A DNA stretch of 27,258 nucleotides from a virus. The notes below the pieces were generated by a model that was given only the letters and a program-made list of their open reading frames with translations, did not search any database and had not been told where the DNA came from. The DNA lies in IMG/VR virus record IMGVR_UViG_3300030116_002299, positions 17,550 through 44,807 of that record; one strand, 5' to 3'. Of this stretch, positions 16,073-22,332 are shown piece by piece. The translations under genes and the position numbers were made by a program. Numbering within the stretch: position 1 is the first letter of the stretch; each line of letters opens with the position of its first letter.

Positions 16073-16387
16073 ATGGATAATGAAAATAGAACAGTTAAAT
16101 GTGTTGGATATACTATTGCGTCTGATAGTTATACAACCCACGAAGTAAAGAAAACATCTGATTTACCAAACAACTTGGTATCGGGACAATTTGTAGAGTT
16201 TGATTATAAATTGACAGATGATGAAAGACAAGCACAATCAACCCGACTATGTGCTAATGGTTATGAAATATCTGAAAGTAATTCGGCAGATAGTGATACT
16301 ACTTGGCCGAAACACTTTTCTGATAGTGTGAAGTATGCTATCCAGAAAGTTAAAGCGTCTAAATCTTGTAAAGGATTAGGTGCTTAG
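16073..16387 (+). CDS. First rightward gene, unknown (104 aa)
   Basis: 104 residues, hydrophilic, starting MDNENRTVKCVGYTIASDSY, with FVEFDYKLTDDERQAQSTRL in the middle and a helical basic end (SVKYAIQKVKASKSCKGLG). The start follows ATGAAAGG, the ribosome binding pattern used throughout the rightward genes. Being first after the control region and followed by a terminator, it probably makes an early single-gene transcript. No family is recognised. Confidence 0.7.
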   Translation: MDNENRTVKCVGYTIASDSYTTHEVKKTSDLPNNLVSGQFVEFDYKLTDDERQAQSTRLCANGYEISESNSADSDTTWPKHFSDSVKYAIQKVKASKSCKGLGA

Positions 16388-16401
16388 TCAGTTAGTTAGT
16401 G

Positions 16402-16442
16402 AGTAGATAGATAATTAAGTTTGTCTATCTACTTGCTTTTTT
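16402..16442 (+). terminator. Rho-independent terminator
   Basis: AGTAGATAGA (16402-16411) pairs perfectly with TCTATCTACT (16424-16433) across a 12-base loop, and TTTTTT follows at 16437-16442. It lies 14 bases after the stop of the first rightward gene. The stem is AT-rich, so some read-through to the next genes is likely. Confidence 0.75.
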
Positions 16443-16482
16443 ATATAATACCCTACAATAAGGGCAATGAAAGGAAAGAGTA

Positions 16483-16701
16483 ATGGATATAGAAACTACC
16501 AAACTTGCTATTAAATTAATTAATCAGTTTAATCACGAGTTTGACAATAGAACTATTCTACCAGATTCAATAACAATGATATCACTTAGTAAGTTAAGTC
16601 AGAAACAATTATTGGATTTGATAGGCTTAATAGATCGTAAGAAAGTAGTTATTGCAATGCGTCAACTACTTAAGATGATGAAACAGAAAGGAGAGAGTTA
16701 A
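16483..16701 (+). CDS. Unknown helical protein (72 aa)
   Basis: 72 residues, mostly predicted helix: MDIETTKLAIKLINQFNHEF, then SLSKLSQKQLLDLIGLIDRK and a basic end (MRQLLKMMKQKGES). The ribosome binding site is AAAGGAAAGAG. The stop overlaps the next start by one base. It could be a small protein-binding or regulatory factor; no family is recognised. Confidence 0.65.
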   Translation: MDIETTKLAIKLINQFNHEFDNRTILPDSITMISLSKLSQKQLLDLIGLIDRKKVVIAMRQLLKMMKQKGES

Positions 16702-16820
16702 TGGAATATGAACTATTGATTATATTGCTAGGGTTCAGCATGCTACTGAATATAGTATTTATGTTAGTCAATGCAGAACATTTAGGCTACAAACGTGGTT
16801 TGAGAGATGGCAAAGAGTAA
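16701..16820 (+). CDS. Small single-pass membrane protein (39 aa)
   Basis: ATG at 16701 to TAA at 16820 gives 39 residues with one hydrophobic helix (about residues 4-24, LLIILLGFSMLLNIVFMLVN) and a short basic tail (YKRGLRDGKE). The ribosome binding site AAAGGAGAG lies inside the preceding gene, and the end overlaps the next start by 14 bases. Tight coupling supports a real gene. The role is unknown. Confidence 0.65.
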   Translation: MEYELLIILLGFSMLLNIVFMLVNAEHLGYKRGLRDGKE

Positions 16821-16998
16821 AAGCAAAGAGCAAAGTCCTATCATATATAAAGGTAGGGCTTTGACTCGTCAACAAATAAAACAACTATTCAAAGCAGGTA
16901 TAGTAATACCTGAAGTAGAACTAAGAAGGATAGAACTACTTGAAAAGATAGATGAAATAGAAGATAAGTTAATGGACTTATCAGAGAGATATAGATAG
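16807..16998 (+). CDS. Small unknown protein with C-terminal coiled coil (63 aa)
   Basis: 63 residues: a basic start (MAKSKSKEQSPIIYKGRALT), a short helix (RQQIKQLFKAGIVIP) and a charged coiled-coil-like helix (ELRRIELLEKIDEIEDKLMD). It begins within the preceding membrane protein gene. It is the last gene before the structured non-coding stretch. Confidence 0.65.
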   Translation: MAKSKSKEQSPIIYKGRALTRQQIKQLFKAGIVIPEVELRRIELLEKIDEIEDKLMDLSERYR

Positions 16999-17003
16999 AT
17001 TTG

Positions 17004-17223
17004 AAGTATGTTTATATGCGTGGTGAATAATGTGACACTGACATAAACCACCTTGAGTCAAGAGCGTGCAAGAAATACACGCTTGTAGTTAGGCAATGGC
17101 CAAATGGCTGAGCAAACCTATGACATATCAAGATATTACTAACAGTGAAAACGCACGTGTAATTCGTGAGTAATATTGTAGGGGGATAGCTTCCCAATGC
17201 GTAGTCCTACTATAAACATACTT
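17004..17223 (+). ncRNA. Structured non-coding RNA candidate 1 (~220 nt)
   Basis: AAGTATGTTTATA (17004-17016) is perfectly complementary to TATAAACATACTT (17211-17223), so a 13-bp stem closes a 220-base unit with no plausible gene. Inside are GTGGT/ACCAC (17020-17024/17047-17051), AGCGTG/CACGCT (17063-17068/17078-17083), ATATTACT/AGTAATAT (17133-17140/17169-17176) with CACG/CGTG nested (17154-17157/17165-17168), and GTAGG/CCTAC (17178-17182/17206-17210). The last abuts the closing stem, as for coaxial stacking. It has no tRNA-like T-arm. The class is not recognised. Confidence 0.7.
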
Positions 17224-17231
17224 TAAAAGAT

Positions 17232-17479
17232 TTAGATAGATAAAAATAGAATGTTTTATAGAGCAAACGAAGGTACATATGTGGGATAATATGTTTAGCT
17301 AACATACCTAGTAGAGTATTTCATGGTAAGTACACCCATTAGCACTTACGATACTGTATGTAGATCCAGAATACTTATCATAAAACAAGAACACTGTCTC
17401 AAGAGAGTAAGTTCTATACAACATCTGGAATGTCAGATGACAAGTAGAGCTGGTGCATCCGTGGCTTTTATCTATCTAA
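17232..17479 (+). ncRNA. Structured non-coding RNA candidate 2 (~248 nt)
   Basis: TTAGATAGATAAAA (17232-17245) pairs perfectly with TTTTATCTATCTAA (17466-17479), a 14-bp closing stem. Internal stems are TGTTTTAT/ATAAAACA (17252-17259/17380-17387), AGGT/ACCT around ACATAT/ATATGT (17275-17280/17289-17294), AGTAT/ATACT (17315-17319/17351-17355) around GTAAGT/ACTTAC (17326-17331/17344-17349), and CATCTG/CAGATG (17422-17427/17434-17439). It starts 8 bases after candidate 1 ends and has the same multi-branched plan. No known class is recognised. Confidence 0.7.
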
Positions 17480-17496
17480 TATAATTCGGTGGCTGA

Positions 17497-17560
17497 TGTG
17501 TGGTGAAAGAGATTGATATTCTTTCCTGAACAGCCCATTCAGTTCTTGAGTAACCACACA
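17497..17560 (+). ncRNA. Compact three-way-junction RNA element (64 nt)
   Basis: TGTGTGGT (17497-17504) pairs with ACCACACA (17553-17560). Immediately inside, with no linker, come GAAAGA/TCTTTC (17505-17510/17520-17525) and then CTGAA/TTCAG (17526-17530/17538-17542), followed by a 10-base unpaired strand. It lies 26 bases before the next ATG, so it may be a leader element, the third part of the RNA array, or a processing signal. Confidence 0.6.
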
Positions 17561-17585
17561 CGCTTAACAAATGAAAGGATAAATA

Positions 17586-17993
17586 ATGAGTGATGTAAAT
17601 ATAAAAACAGCCTTGTATCAATACAGGGAAGATACTGGATATACGATAGAAGATTTATTTCAACATCCAGATATTGATTTTGACATAGATGTAAATGATA
17701 TAGATCATATAGAATTATCATACAATAGATATAGCCACAATGAATGTTGGGCATACTTTCAAACTCGTAGGAGTGATGAAGAGATAGCACAAGATCAAGC
17801 GTTTGGCTTGCCAATGCATAGTCATAATTGGTATGCTGGTATGCGTCTAGATGTAAATATATTACGAGAAATTATTAACTTGGAAAGAAGTTCAATACCA
17901 TATAGATTATATGTAAAGTTTGCAAGAAAGTATATGCATATTAAACTTGAAAGGAAAGATAATGAAGACGGAAGTAATACAACCACATCCTGA
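17586..17993 (+). CDS. Unknown acidic protein (135 aa)
   Basis: 135 residues. The N-terminal half is acidic (YREDTGYTIEDLFQHPDIDF, then DIDVNDIDHIELSY), the middle is aromatic and His-rich (NECWAYFQTRR, LPMHSHNWYAGMR), and the C-terminal part is basic (LYVKFARKYMHIKLERK). The ribosome binding site ATGAAAGGATAA precedes the ATG. It is the first gene after the RNA elements and leads the run of genes into the ubiquitin-like cassette. No family is recognised. Confidence 0.65.
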   Translation: MSDVNIKTALYQYREDTGYTIEDLFQHPDIDFDIDVNDIDHIELSYNRYSHNECWAYFQTRRSDEEIAQDQAFGLPMHSHNWYAGMRLDVNILREIINLERSSIPYRLYVKFARKYMHIKLERKDNEDGSNTTTS

Positions 17994-18156
17994 TACATAT
18001 ATAATGAATGATAAGGATAGACAAAAAGCACTAGAAGAGTTCTATGATAGATTTGGAGCATGGTACTTTTTCAATTTTAAAAAGTATGGTGGATACAAAA
18101 AGTCTTGGATAGAACGATATGATAGAGAAATAATGAATCACAGAAAGAGGGTGTAA
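17962..18156 (+). CDS. Unknown small protein (64 aa)
   Basis: 64 residues beginning MKTEVIQPHPDTYIMNDKDR and rich in Tyr, Phe and Arg (FYDRFGAWYFFNFKKYGGYK). I chose the ATG at 17962 because GAAAGGAAAG lies just upstream; an in-frame ATG at 17920 has no such site. It overlaps the preceding gene by 32 bases and the next ATG by one base. The function is unknown. Confidence 0.6.
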   Translation: MKTEVIQPHPDTYIMNDKDRQKALEEFYDRFGAWYFFNFKKYGGYKKSWIERYDREIMNHRKRV

Positions 18157-18569
18157 TGGCAAAAGGAAATAATCGTGAGATTAAAATTAGGTTCGAAAAA
18201 GAAATGCGATTTGCTGGTGAACAGTTAGAAGCAGTAAATGATATTACTTGGAACGAACGAGATGAAGTAGTAAAAGAAGTAATGAAATTAGTATCAGAGA
18301 GATTGGATGCTGGTGCTATTAAGTACAATGAACAAGTTCCAATTACTTTACAAGAGTGTCTTGAATCTAAAAGAGATAATCTTGTAGAGTCAATAGAAGA
18401 AGACGTAGATAGTCTTGTTTACTCAATACCTGAAGTTATTTTACAGACTCAGTTATCAGATAGTATAACATACAACTTGCTACGTAAAGCTAATGTGTAT
18501 AAGTTCTATGCATTGTATTATTCAATGTTAGCACTTAAACACGATACGAAAAGGAAAGAAAATGAGTAA
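18156..18569 (+). CDS. Unknown helical protein, weakly MazG-like pattern (137 aa)
   Basis: 137 residues, mostly helical: MRFAGEQLEAVNDITWNERD, LVSERLDAGAIKYNEQVPIT, and NLVESIEEDVDSLVYSIPEV. The last element, preceded by an AGAxKYxEQVP segment, recalls all-alpha nucleotide pyrophosphohydrolase-like (MazG-type) phage proteins, where a VESIEE..D helix binds metal; the similarity is weak. It overlaps the ubiquitin-like gene start by 8 bases, so the two are coupled. It may be unrelated to the conjugation cassette. Confidence 0.55.
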   Translation: MAKGNNREIKIRFEKEMRFAGEQLEAVNDITWNERDEVVKEVMKLVSERLDAGAIKYNEQVPITLQECLESKRDNLVESIEEDVDSLVYSIPEVILQTQLSDSITYNLLRKANVYKFYALYYSMLALKHDTKRKENE

Positions 18570-18861
18570 CTCAAGTCGCCTATTCACTGGCGTTAAATAC
18601 AAAGTAGATCAACAAGATTGGACAACCGATATGAATGTTCCAGAAAATGTAACAACTGTAGATCAGTTTATTCAATACCTGAATACAGTAGACACTGGTG
18701 CATACAATAGTATTGGTAGAGACAGTACAATCAATGTTAATGTACAGCAAGGTAACAGAGCTACAGAGCTAAGTGCTATTAGGCCAGACGCTCCAGGTAG
18801 TGATGTAGATGGCCACTTATGTTTCATTACATTTAATAGAAACAGTAAAAGAGGTGGATAA
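18562..18861 (+). CDS. Ubiquitin-like modifier (Ubl) with C-terminal Gly-Gly
   Basis: 99 residues ending FITFNRNSKRGG followed directly by TAA, so the chain ends in Arg97-Gly98-Gly99 with no extension. That is the mature form needed for adenylation by an E1 enzyme. The rest fits a beta-grasp-sized protein: strands around TGVKYKVDQQDW, a helix VTTVDQFIQYLNTV (about 30-43), strands INVNVQQGN and HLCFITFN. The fold is inferred from size, layout and context rather than identity. The next three genes encode E2-like, JAB and E1-like proteins, which makes this the obvious modifier. GAAAAGGAAAG precedes the start, which overlaps the upstream gene by 8 bases. Confidence 0.8.
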   Translation: MSNSSRLFTGVKYKVDQQDWTTDMNVPENVTTVDQFIQYLNTVDTGAYNSIGRDSTINVNVQQGNRATELSAIRPDAPGSDVDGHLCFITFNRNSKRGG

Positions 18862-18873
18862 CTAATACAATAT

Positions 18874-18898
18874 GGGGGGTGACAATATGTTGCCCCTC
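18874..18898 (+). promoter_or_regulatory. Strong hairpin between Ubl and E2 genes
   Basis: GGGGGGTGACA (18874-18884) pairs with TGTTGCCCCTC (18888-18898) through 11 pairs, three of them G-U, around a 3-base loop. It lies between the Ubl stop and the ribosome binding site AATGAAAGGAAAGG of the E2-like gene. With no T-run it is not a simple terminator. It could lower downstream expression or define an mRNA end, so that the modifier is made in excess. Confidence 0.7.
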
Positions 18899-18919
18899 AA
18901 TGAAAGGAAAGGAAATAAT

Positions 18920-20755
18920 ATGTGGATTAAAGAAGATATTGAACAACTTAATATCGATATTGATTTACTATCTCAAGAACTAATACTTGGTCCAAGTAAT
19001 ATGGTAAACAAAAAGATTGCAGCACTGAACAGAAGGTGGATTACAAACACTTATGTTAGTGGCAATAGGTCTTACCTAGAACCACTTGAACCATTACGAT
19101 TCACTAAGAAGTATCGTTGGTCACCTGGCTACAAAGACATAGTTAAACAAGTAACAGTAGAAAGACTATTGCAACTTGAAAAGCCTGGTACATTGTCAAC
19201 GATGAGAAGTAGAATGAATAATCAAGAATGGAATATGAAATACTTTTGGGAAGATCTGATGGCTATTGAAGACCTGATGAAAGAACTCAGAAGTAGAAAA
19301 GCAAGTACAGATGATGATATGACATCAGCAAAGAACAACTTGAATAATGTGATTACAACACTACTAAAGAAAGTTGAAGACGCAAAAGTTCTATTCGATT
19401 CATATCCAAATATGGAATATCTATTTAGATTTATTTACAAAGATCCAGATAGATACGATCCAGAAACACAAGATAGAATGCAGTTTGATGAAAGTCAAAT
19501 GTCAGCATTGAAACTCTTGACTGGTCAGATTGAGTTGTCTTTTAAGTTTGAAAATCCTACAATGGAAGTTCATACAACAGATAATACATTTGCAAAAGAC
19601 TATGAAGGAAGTAAATCGTATGGTACAATACAGTTCAAGAAACCTGTATACCTGAACTTTAGATTACCTTTGTTTGAATTGTTTCAAGCATTGTATACAT
19701 CTGACTTAGAATCTGTAACTGAAAGTGAGATATATGGTAGATTGTCACACGATAGTTTGATGACTAAAAGAAACTTTCTATCAATATATGGGTTCGGTGA
19801 TTTATTGAATAACAGATATTCATTTAATAACAATTCAGTTAGAGGTTGGTTTGATGATGGAAATATAAGACATCCATACATTAATCATCGTGATAATCGT
19901 GAACAAGATTCAGTTGATTGTTTTGATGTATGGCAAGTTCCAGATACAAGTGTTTGTTTAGGTAACATGCAAAACGATATGTTGAATGCATTTGTTCAAA
20001 TGGATTTTATCCAGTTACTTACACTGATACAACAATGGAATAAGTATTGTATGTACAATACAAACCCACTAAACAATATATCATATTCATTTGATAGATT
20101 TATTAGTGCAGATGATTTCAGTGAAGATATGTTTACAGATCATGTGAACTTTCAATTTGATACATTGCATCGTCAATCTATGATAGATATTGGTTTCAAT
20201 CCTAATGAACTTGATATCAAAACAACATATCAAGATAGTAGTTGGGACAGAGGTGGTGCATTCTGTTACACTAATGCATTTGGTTATGATCAGATTGGTC
20301 GTGAAGATGGAGTACATTTTGGTATTGATATGACAAGTAGAGATTATCGTGCACATATAAACTCTGTTAGATATTATCTTGATAGATATGATAATCCAGA
20401 TGGTGAATATATATATGATGATATAATCACAGCAGAAGATGTAGCAACATACGAATCAATTAAGATTGCATTGATGCAAGAGTGGATTGATTGTCTTGAA
20501 AGTAATAACTGTATTACAAGTAAGTATGGTAAAGCATATGAAGTAAAACAGATTCTAGATAAAATCAATAATGTAGAAATGGAATCAGAAACAATAGAAC
20601 CAGTGGAAGAAGATGATGATGATGGTTGGGAACCAGTTGTCAATCCACATGCAGACTTACCATTTGGTAGCGATGAAACTATCGTAGCAAGTGAGTTTGG
20701 AACTGCAGAAGAAATACAATCAGCAATGGAACAACAAATGATGGAGGATATGTAG
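18920..20755 (+). CDS. Large E2-like ubiquitin-conjugating protein
   Basis: 611 residues from the ATG at 18920, which follows AAAGGAAAGGAAAT; an in-frame ATG at 18872 lies in the hairpin and lacks such a site. Residues 318-348 carry an E2/UBC-type signature: HPYI (318-321), then DTSVCLGN with C346 (codon 19955-19957) as the likely thioester cysteine, then a long helix FVQMDFIQLLTLIQQW, as in HPN...G.ICLG active sites. Strands before it (IELSFKFENPTMEVH, YGTIQFKKPVYLNFRLP) fit the E2 sheet. The N-terminal 190 and C-terminal 230 residues are not from a recognised family; the C-terminus has an acidic run (PVEEDDDDGWEP). Typical E2s are about 150-200 residues, so the large flanks may hold ligase or target-binding functions. 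It carries the Ubl from E1 to substrate. Confidence 0.78.
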   Translation: MWIKEDIEQLNIDIDLLSQELILGPSNMVNKKIAALNRRWITNTYVSGNRSYLEPLEPLRFTKKYRWSPGYKDIVKQVTVERLLQLEKPGTLSTMRSRMNNQEWNMKYFWEDLMAIEDLMKELRSRKASTDDDMTSAKNNLNNVITTLLKKVEDAKVLFDSYPNMEYLFRFIYKDPDRYDPETQDRMQFDESQMSALKLLTGQIELSFKFENPTMEVHTTDNTFAKDYEGSKSYGTIQFKKPVYLNFRLPLFELFQALYTSDLESVTESEIYGRLSHDSLMTKRNFLSIYGFGDLLNNRYSFNNNSVRGWFDDGNIRHPYINHRDNREQDSVDCFDVWQVPDTSVCLGNMQNDMLNAFVQMDFIQLLTLIQQWNKYCMYNTNPLNNISYSFDRFISADDFSEDMFTDHVNFQFDTLHRQSMIDIGFNPNELDIKTTYQDSSWDRGGAFCYTNAFGYDQIGREDGVHFGIDMTSRDYRAHINSVRYYLDRYDNPDGEYIYDDIITAEDVATYESIKIALMQEWIDCLESNNCITSKYGKAYEVKQILDKINNVEMESETIEPVEEDDDDGWEPVVNPHADLPFGSDETIVASEFGTAEEIQSAMEQQMMEDM

Positions 20756-20756
20756 T

Positions 20757-21620
20757 ATGAGTAAGTTCGTAATGTCTAATGAAGATTGGACAACACTAAT
20801 GCAGTATGCCAAATATGCATACGATGAACATAAATCAGAGATAGGTGGATACATGGTTGTTAAATATGTAGACAAACAGTTTGTATTTTCTGAGCCAGTT
20901 ATACTTCAACAAGAAATAACAGCTAGCAATACAGACATCACAACAGAAGCACTAGGTAAATACTTTACTGAAACAGAAATCAAATATGGTGGTGAACCGT
21001 ATTGGTTGTGCTGGTGGCATAGTCACCATACAATGGATGTATTTTGGTCGGGAACAGATAAGACAGCAATAGAACAATCTGTTAATGACAACTATGCATT
21101 TTCATTGGTAATCAATCTGAAACAAGAACAGATACTTAGAATCAGTGATTGGAAAACTGGTACACAAACAGATACAAAAGTTAAAATACTTGGTAAAGAA
21201 TTTGAAATACCACAAAGTATTAAAGATGAAGTAGAAAGTTTGTGCACTAAACCTACACTTGTAAGAACTAATACTGGTTGGTATGGTCAACATTATTCTA
21301 AAAAGATAAGTAAAGAACAATTAACAATGTGGCAAGATGAACTAGATGATGAAAGAGTAAATCTTGAAGCAGACATTGATAACATATTGCAAGACTATCT
21401 GATAGATAATGACTACCCAACTGCAAGAAAACGATTTGGAACTTTGAATCGTAAACTTGGACAAAGTAAAAGTGAACTAAGAGTAATCAAACTTGAACAA
21501 GATGAGTTGGATACAGTAATAAATTATGCATTAGCAGAACAATATATCTATGCTAAAGGCACAGAGCCTGACAAAGCAGAGATGATTGCTGATGCATCAT
21601 TTGAAAGGAGTTTTAAATGA
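20757..21620 (+). CDS. JAB/JAMM-family metalloprotease (deubiquitinase-like)
   Basis: 287 residues. The N-terminal 130 residues form a JAB1/MPN+ domain with the full zinc motif: E28 in SEIGGYMV, then WWHSHHTMDVFWSGTD giving H88, H90, S98 and D101 (HxH-x7-S-x2-D). Such enzymes hydrolyse the isopeptide or peptide bond after the Gly-Gly of ubiquitin-like proteins. The C-terminal 150 residues are helical and charged (QDELDDERVNLEADIDNILQ, FGTLNRKLGQSKSELRVIKL), possibly a coiled-coil docking segment. It starts one base after the E2 stop and overlaps the E1 gene by 4 bases. Because the Ubl is encoded already mature, removal of conjugates is a likelier role than precursor processing. Confidence 0.9.
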   Translation: MSKFVMSNEDWTTLMQYAKYAYDEHKSEIGGYMVVKYVDKQFVFSEPVILQQEITASNTDITTEALGKYFTETEIKYGGEPYWLCWWHSHHTMDVFWSGTDKTAIEQSVNDNYAFSLVINLKQEQILRISDWKTGTQTDTKVKILGKEFEIPQSIKDEVESLCTKPTLVRTNTGWYGQHYSKKISKEQLTMWQDELDDERVNLEADIDNILQDYLIDNDYPTARKRFGTLNRKLGQSKSELRVIKLEQDELDTVINYALAEQYIYAKGTEPDKAEMIADASFERSFK

Positions 21621-22267
21621 ACGAGAGATATGCAGGCTTAGTAAATAACTTTGATAATTATGCATATCATTTCCTAGGTTGCGGTGCTATTGGTAGTGCC
21701 GCAGCTGTAACTATGGTTAAGATGGGTGCTAAATGTATTCACTTGTATGATATGGATAAAGTAGAAAGACCCAATGTTGGTGTGTCAGTATACGATACAA
21801 ACGATATCAATAAAGATAAAGTATCAGCATTGAAAGATAGATTGCTTCTAATAGATCCATATCTAGAAGTACATACACATCATGGTATGTTTGAACAATA
21901 CAAACCAGAAGATAACAATGTAGTTATACTAGGTTTTGATTCAATGGAATCTAGACTATATGCAGTAGAACAAATATTGAAACATAAGAAACCAGATGTT
22001 TTGATTGATGGTCGAATGGGTGCTGAGCATTATCAACAGTACACATTTAAAAATCCAACACTATCACAATACAAGAAGACTTGGTATTCAGATAGTGAAG
22101 GTGATGACGAACCTTGCAATGCAAAAGCAACTAGTTATTGTAGTAGTATGACTGGTAGTTTTATATGCAACAATGTCAAAAAGATATTGAAGGACGAGCC
22201 ATATTTGAATAATTTTTCTTTTAATTTTCAAACAATGGCACTAAATTCAAATGGTTTCGTAAGTTAA
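21617..22267 (+). CDS. E1-like (ThiF/MoeB superfamily) Ubl-activating enzyme
   Basis: 216 residues, a Rossmann adenylation domain. GCGAIGS (21-27) binds ATP; LYDMDKVERPNVG (43-55) has the Asp pair D45/D47 and N53; NKDKV supplies K66/K68; VVILGFDSMESR (102-113) has D108 and R113. C167 in DDEPCNAKATSYCSS is the best candidate for the Ubl thioester cysteine. In the usual SNLNRQ motif the Arg-Gln is replaced by Val56-Ser57, so the canonical arginine finger appears missing or moved. The length matches minimal ThiF-type E1s without extra domains. It has a strong AAAGGAG site and is coupled to the JAB gene. It should adenylate the Ubl Gly99 and pass it to C346 of the E2. Confidence 0.88.
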   Translation: MNERYAGLVNNFDNYAYHFLGCGAIGSAAAVTMVKMGAKCIHLYDMDKVERPNVGVSVYDTNDINKDKVSALKDRLLLIDPYLEVHTHHGMFEQYKPEDNNVVILGFDSMESRLYAVEQILKHKKPDVLIDGRMGAEHYQQYTFKNPTLSQYKKTWYSDSEGDDEPCNAKATSYCSSMTGSFICNNVKKILKDEPYLNNFSFNFQTMALNSNGFVS

Positions 22268-22278
22268 ATTAAACTGGT

Positions 22279-22332
22279 GTGGGGGGCTATATACCTCTTC
22301 TATATCCACAGTATCTCATCGCAGTCCCCCAC
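22279..22332 (+). promoter_or_regulatory. GC-rich hairpin closing the conjugation cassette
   Basis: GTGGGGGGCT (22279-22288) pairs with AGTCCCCCAC (22323-22332), ten pairs with one G-U, around a 34-base loop. The loop holds a small ATATA/TATAT hairpin. It lies directly after the E1 stop and before the ATGAAAGG ribosome binding site of the next gene. No T-run follows, as with the hairpin before the E2 gene. Confidence 0.7.

Noticed and set aside
17012-17197. A leftward 61-codon open frame
   Set aside because: It runs against the direction of all neighbouring genes, has no ribosome binding site and lies entirely within a strongly folding RNA region.
17493-17508. CTGATG followed by GAAA, resembling a hammerhead ribozyme core
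   Set aside because: Only six bases separate the two boxes, so there is no stem II, and no cleavage-site stem could be arranged; the bases fit better in the three-way junction.
16999-17585. tRNA or tmRNA genes in the gene-free stretch
   Set aside because: No T-arm with a GTTCRANNC-type loop and no acceptor stem with a CCA-type end were found; the closing stems are too long and the units too large.
17920-17961. Earlier start for the 64-residue protein
   Set aside because: No ribosome site lies near 17920, whereas GAAAGGAAAG precedes 17962.
18872-18919. Longer N-terminus for the E2-like protein starting at 18872
   Set aside because: The 16 extra codons lie in a strong hairpin and cover the AAAGGAAAGG ribosome site; the ATG at 18920 is correctly spaced.
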